Below are positions 61,579 to 64,000 of a DNA stretch of 64,000 nucleotides, one piece after another. The notes beneath the pieces were generated by a model, which saw nothing but the letters and a program-made list of their open reading frames with translations, was not told the DNA's origin and did no database searches. Positions within the stretch are counted from its first letter, which is position 1; every line of letters begins with the position of its first letter. The position numbers and the translations under genes were made by a program. This DNA is from Stentor coeruleus (taxonomy: Eukaryota > Ciliophora > Heterotrichea > Heterotrichida > Stentoridae), in contig MPUH01000180.1 of the NCBI GenBank assembly GCA_001970955.1, positions 1 to 64,000 of the forward strand. The letters are read 5' to 3'.

Positions 61579-62499
61579 ATGGGTTGCGTAAGTATTAAGC
61601 ACATTAAAAGCCATTATCATAAAATCCAGCCTCACAAAAGATCAGTCGAAGCTTCAAGAGGCTCAATATCTGATGATACTTTTCTTATCGAATCTTTAGG
61701 GTATTTATATATATCCTCAATAGGCTCTGGGGTCTATTCCAATGTGATATCTGCTAAGCATATGATTTCAAAAACATATAGGGCTGTAAAAGTTATAAAA
61801 AAATCAAAACTAATCACTGAACATTACAGTGAAAATTGTACACTTAAAGAGTCTGAAATACTAGAGACTGTTTCTCATCCTCATATACTTAATTATTATG
61901 AAACTTTAGAAGACCAGAACTGTTTTTATGTCGTGACAGAACTTTGTAAAGGGGGAAATTTGTCTCAGGGACTATATAAAAAAGGAAAATTTTCTGAAAA
62001 GGATGTAGTTTATGTTATGTTTCAAATACTACAAGCTGTTGAATTTTTACATAAAGAAATGGTCGCTCATAGAGATTTAAAGCCTGATAATATTTTACTT
62101 GAAGAATGTGATGGATACAAAGTAAAAATTGGTGACTTCGGCAATGCTACCTGGTTTGAAAAAGAGCACTTAATGTTTGGTTGTTATGGTTCACCTTCAT
62201 ACATCCCTCCTGAAGTTCTTGATGGAGGATATAATGAAAAAGTAGACATATGGAGCTGTGGGATAATGACATATGTACTATTAACAGGAAAACTTCCTTA
62301 TTATGGTTATGATCCATTGAATATAAAAATACAGGTCTATTCTAAACCTTTTCAGATAACTGAAGAAAACTCTGAGGGAATTTCAGAAGAATGCAAAGAA
62401 TTACTTAAGAAAATGCTCAGAATCAAACCTGAAGAGAGAGTCTCAGCTACTGAAGCTCTTAGTGATGTTTGGTTTAAAAATATTCAAGGAGATAATTAA
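61579..62499 (+). CDS. MGC-type Ser/Thr kinase (CAMK/CDPK-like, no EF-hands)
   Basis: 306 residues starting MGCVSIKHIKSHYHK. All catalytic parts are present: GSGVYSNVI loop, AVKVIKK, HRDLKPDNILL, IGDFGNATW, YIPPEV in the APE position. The protein stops right after the kinase domain (VWFKNIQGDN), with no regulatory EF-hands. It is related to the pseudokinase 565 bp upstream and the opposite-strand kinase 54 bp downstream, consistent with local duplication. The N-terminal Gly-Cys implies attachment to a membrane. Confidence 0.9.
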   Translation: MGCVSIKHIKSHYHKIQPHKRSVEASRGSISDDTFLIESLGYLYISSIGSGVYSNVISAKHMISKTYRAVKVIKKSKLITEHYSENCTLKESEILETVSHPHILNYYETLEDQNCFYVVTELCKGGNLSQGLYKKGKFSEKDVVYVMFQILQAVEFLHKEMVAHRDLKPDNILLEECDGYKVKIGDFGNATWFEKEHLMFGCYGSPSYIPPEVLDGGYNEKVDIWSCGIMTYVLLTGKLPYYGYDPLNIKIQVYSKPFQITEENSEGISEECKELLKKMLRIKPEERVSATEALSDVWFKNIQGDN

Positions 62500-62553
62500 C
62501 TGTAATTATAAAGAACACCTTTTTGTAAATATTTATAGATTAGATTAAATTTA

Positions 62554-63459
62554 TTACATCTTTATATCATCTTCAAACCATTTATGTCGTATAGCATCAG
62601 ACGCAGATATCCTTTCTTGAGGTTTAACTCTGAGCATTTCTTTCAGTAGGCTAACAAAATCATAACTAAGTCCTTCACAATTATCATTATTTATTTGAAA
62701 AGGTGAACACAAAATATTTTCAAGAACATCCTCTGTATTCCTTTCCTTATAAGGCCATTTACCAGTTGACAATACATAAGCTAGTATCCCACAACTCCAA
62801 ATATCAATTTTTTCATTATACTCACCCTCTAACATCTCTGGGGAAATATAAAAAGCAGAGCCACAATATCCAGAAACCCTATGATTTTTATCTAAAGTTG
62901 TAGCTGTACCAAAATCAATAAGTTTTATTTTATTAGAACCTTCAGATACAAGTAATATGTTTTCAAGTTTTATGTCTCTATGAATAATATTATTATCATG
63001 AAGATATTCAACAGCTGATAATATTTGGAGTAAGATTTCTTTTACTTCATTTTCTTTAAGTTTTCCTGATTTTTTTATTTTTCCATATAAGTTTTTCTCT
63101 TGACATAACTCAGTTACTATGTAAAGAAATGAGTTATCTTCGAAAGAATCTATGTATGAAATTATGTTATCGTGGTTGAGCTTTTTTAAGATAGTCACTT
63201 CATTGTTTGTGGGTATTTTAGATTGGGTTAGTTTAGAAGGTTTTTTTGAGATCATTTTTATTGCGAAATGTTCTTTGGTTAGAATATGTTGGGCTTTGAC
63301 TACTTTGCCGAATCCTCCTTTGCCAAGTAGTGTTGATAATGAATAGTTTGCAAGATTAGAAATATTTGATGTTGGAGACCATAAGTCATTACTTTGTGGT
63401 TTCATTATGCTGGTTTGAATTGATTTTCTGCGTTTTAATATTAGATTTCCACAACCCAT
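62554..63459 (-). CDS. MGC-type Ser/Thr kinase (CAMK/CDPK-like, no EF-hands)
   Basis: 301 residues, ATG 63459, TAA 62554, starting MGCGNLILKRRKSI. The catalytic core is complete: GKGGFGKVVKA, FAIKMISKK, HRDIKLENILL, LIDFGTATT, FYISPEML. It lacks EF-hands and ends at KWFEDDIKM. It shares NEKIDIWSCGILAYVLSTGKWPY with the plus-strand paralogues, so it arose from the same family and is inverted. Of the three compact paralogues, its glycine loop is the closest to consensus. Membrane attachment by N-myristoylation and Cys3 palmitoylation is inferred. Confidence 0.9.
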   Translation of the reverse strand: MGCGNLILKRRKSIQTSIMKPQSNDLWSPTSNISNLANYSLSTLLGKGGFGKVVKAQHILTKEHFAIKMISKKPSKLTQSKIPTNNEVTILKKLNHDNIISYIDSFEDNSFLYIVTELCQEKNLYGKIKKSGKLKENEVKEILLQILSAVEYLHDNNIIHRDIKLENILLVSEGSNKIKLIDFGTATTLDKNHRVSGYCGSAFYISPEMLEGEYNEKIDIWSCGILAYVLSTGKWPYKERNTEDVLENILCSPFQINNDNCEGLSYDFVSLLKEMLRVKPQERISASDAIRHKWFEDDIKM

Positions 63460-64000
63460 TTTTTTTAGTATTAAAGTTTATTTAGAAGTAATATTGGAGG
63501 CATTAAGTTAATTTCCAGCAGAAAAAGCATTGGAACGCATATCAAAAATGGATTTCTTTACAGTATCTTATAAACTGTAAAAAAGTATAAATCCTACGAC
63601 GCATTTCATTATTAAATAAATTTTTATGATTTTTATGATTTTTATGATTTTCATTCTCAATCATTACTCTTTTATGAAAAACTGCTCTTATTTCTCTGTC
63701 TAATTTTTTTTCAATTTTTTGAGGTTTTTCATAAATCAAAAGATATTTTGTCTCTGACTACTATTGTGTTTTTTATTAGAGTTTCAATACTTAATGTATA
63801 TGGCTTGATGATATTAATAGGAACTTTTAGCTTGGACTTTGTATATAATTGTTTACCTTGTCAGTCCTCAATTTTCAAAAAATACTTAAAAGCATAAATT
63901 ATATATTTCTATTTTAATAATTACTAAGATTTAGAAACTCTAAGATAAGTGTTATTGAATATAGTATAATGATAAACTTATTAAATAATGAATTTTGGCT
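63460..64000. other. AT-rich flank with a 9-bp tandem run
   Basis: 5' flank of the kinase gene. A short run of the 9-mer ATTTTTATG repeated three times lies near 63620-63650. A 65-codon minus-strand frame over it (63542-63739) shows HKN repeats and is not called as a gene. Confidence 0.4.

Noticed and set aside
1008-63459. Blepharisma as source
   Set aside because: Tiny introns and the telomere repeat would fit, but all recognisable genes encode Trp only by TGG and are free of in-frame TGA. Not fully excluded.
63542-63739. 65-residue minus-strand frame with HKN repeats
   Set aside because: Created by a 9-bp simple tandem run in a promoter flank; no family.
1-64000. Transposons, virus-like elements, CRISPR arrays
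   Set aside because: No transposase, integrase, capsid or polymerase frames other than host Pol kappa, no terminal repeats with a coding core, and no regularly spaced repeats.

Overview
The window looks like somatic (macronuclear) DNA of a heterotrich ciliate, most likely Stentor. It is very AT-rich and densely packed with protein genes, and the genes read with the standard code. The few introns that can be proved are all exactly 15 nt (GTA...TAG). Five are seen, in PUS10, a USP-type deubiquitinase, a dynein-stalk-like gene and (two) a helical-protein gene. Nearly every gene ends in TAA or TAG. An intergenic array of three perfect CTAACACC units equals the 8-mer heterotrich telomere repeat. 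Blepharisma is the main alternative, because it also has tiny introns, but it reads UGA as Trp, and the recognisable genes here show no in-frame TGA.

Layout. 1-8 kb: a WD40/TRP-like channel fusion gene (split by a 62-bp tandem duplication), an unknown gene, a decayed-looking open stretch, and a PROPPIN (WIPI/Atg18) gene. 8-20 kb: a 25-residue ribosomal protein eL41 gene sitting on an assembly gap, a 12-repeat SAXO4/TEX45-like protein, a coiled-coil protein, a centrin-like EF-hand protein, a stand-alone dynein stalk/MTBD-like protein, PUS10, a USP and an otubain. 20-34 kb: a B-box protein, a candidate Sm-class structured RNA, a protein tyrosine phosphatase, a coiled-coil protein, a proline-rich RING protein, small basic unknowns and an ABHD17-like hydrolase. 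34-48 kb: a giant TPR protein fused to a pseudokinase (split by a 49-bp duplication), a two-intron helical protein, MNS1, MSH4 and a double-CDGSH iron-sulfur protein. 48-64 kb: V-ATPase subunit A, CTP:phosphocholine cytidylyltransferase, a membrane protein with PX-like domains, a degenerate histidine acid phosphatase, DNA polymerase kappa, and four related kinases that begin MGC, one of them a pseudokinase.

Genes stand singly on both strands with very short gaps (27-63 bp between several neighbours) and no operon logic. Themes are cilia and cortex (MNS1, SAXO4-like, centrin-like, dynein stalk), meiosis and DNA damage (MSH4, Pol kappa), ubiquitin (USP, otubain, RING) and membrane signalling (channel, kinases, PTP, ABHD17). 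5' flanks are strikingly poor in G on the coding strand and often carry telomere-like ACCCTAA motifs. Several 41-103 bp direct duplications, four of them around single N bases, point to unmerged assembly overlaps, and two of these without N break genes. I found no tRNA, rRNA, CRISPR, transposon or virus-like element.
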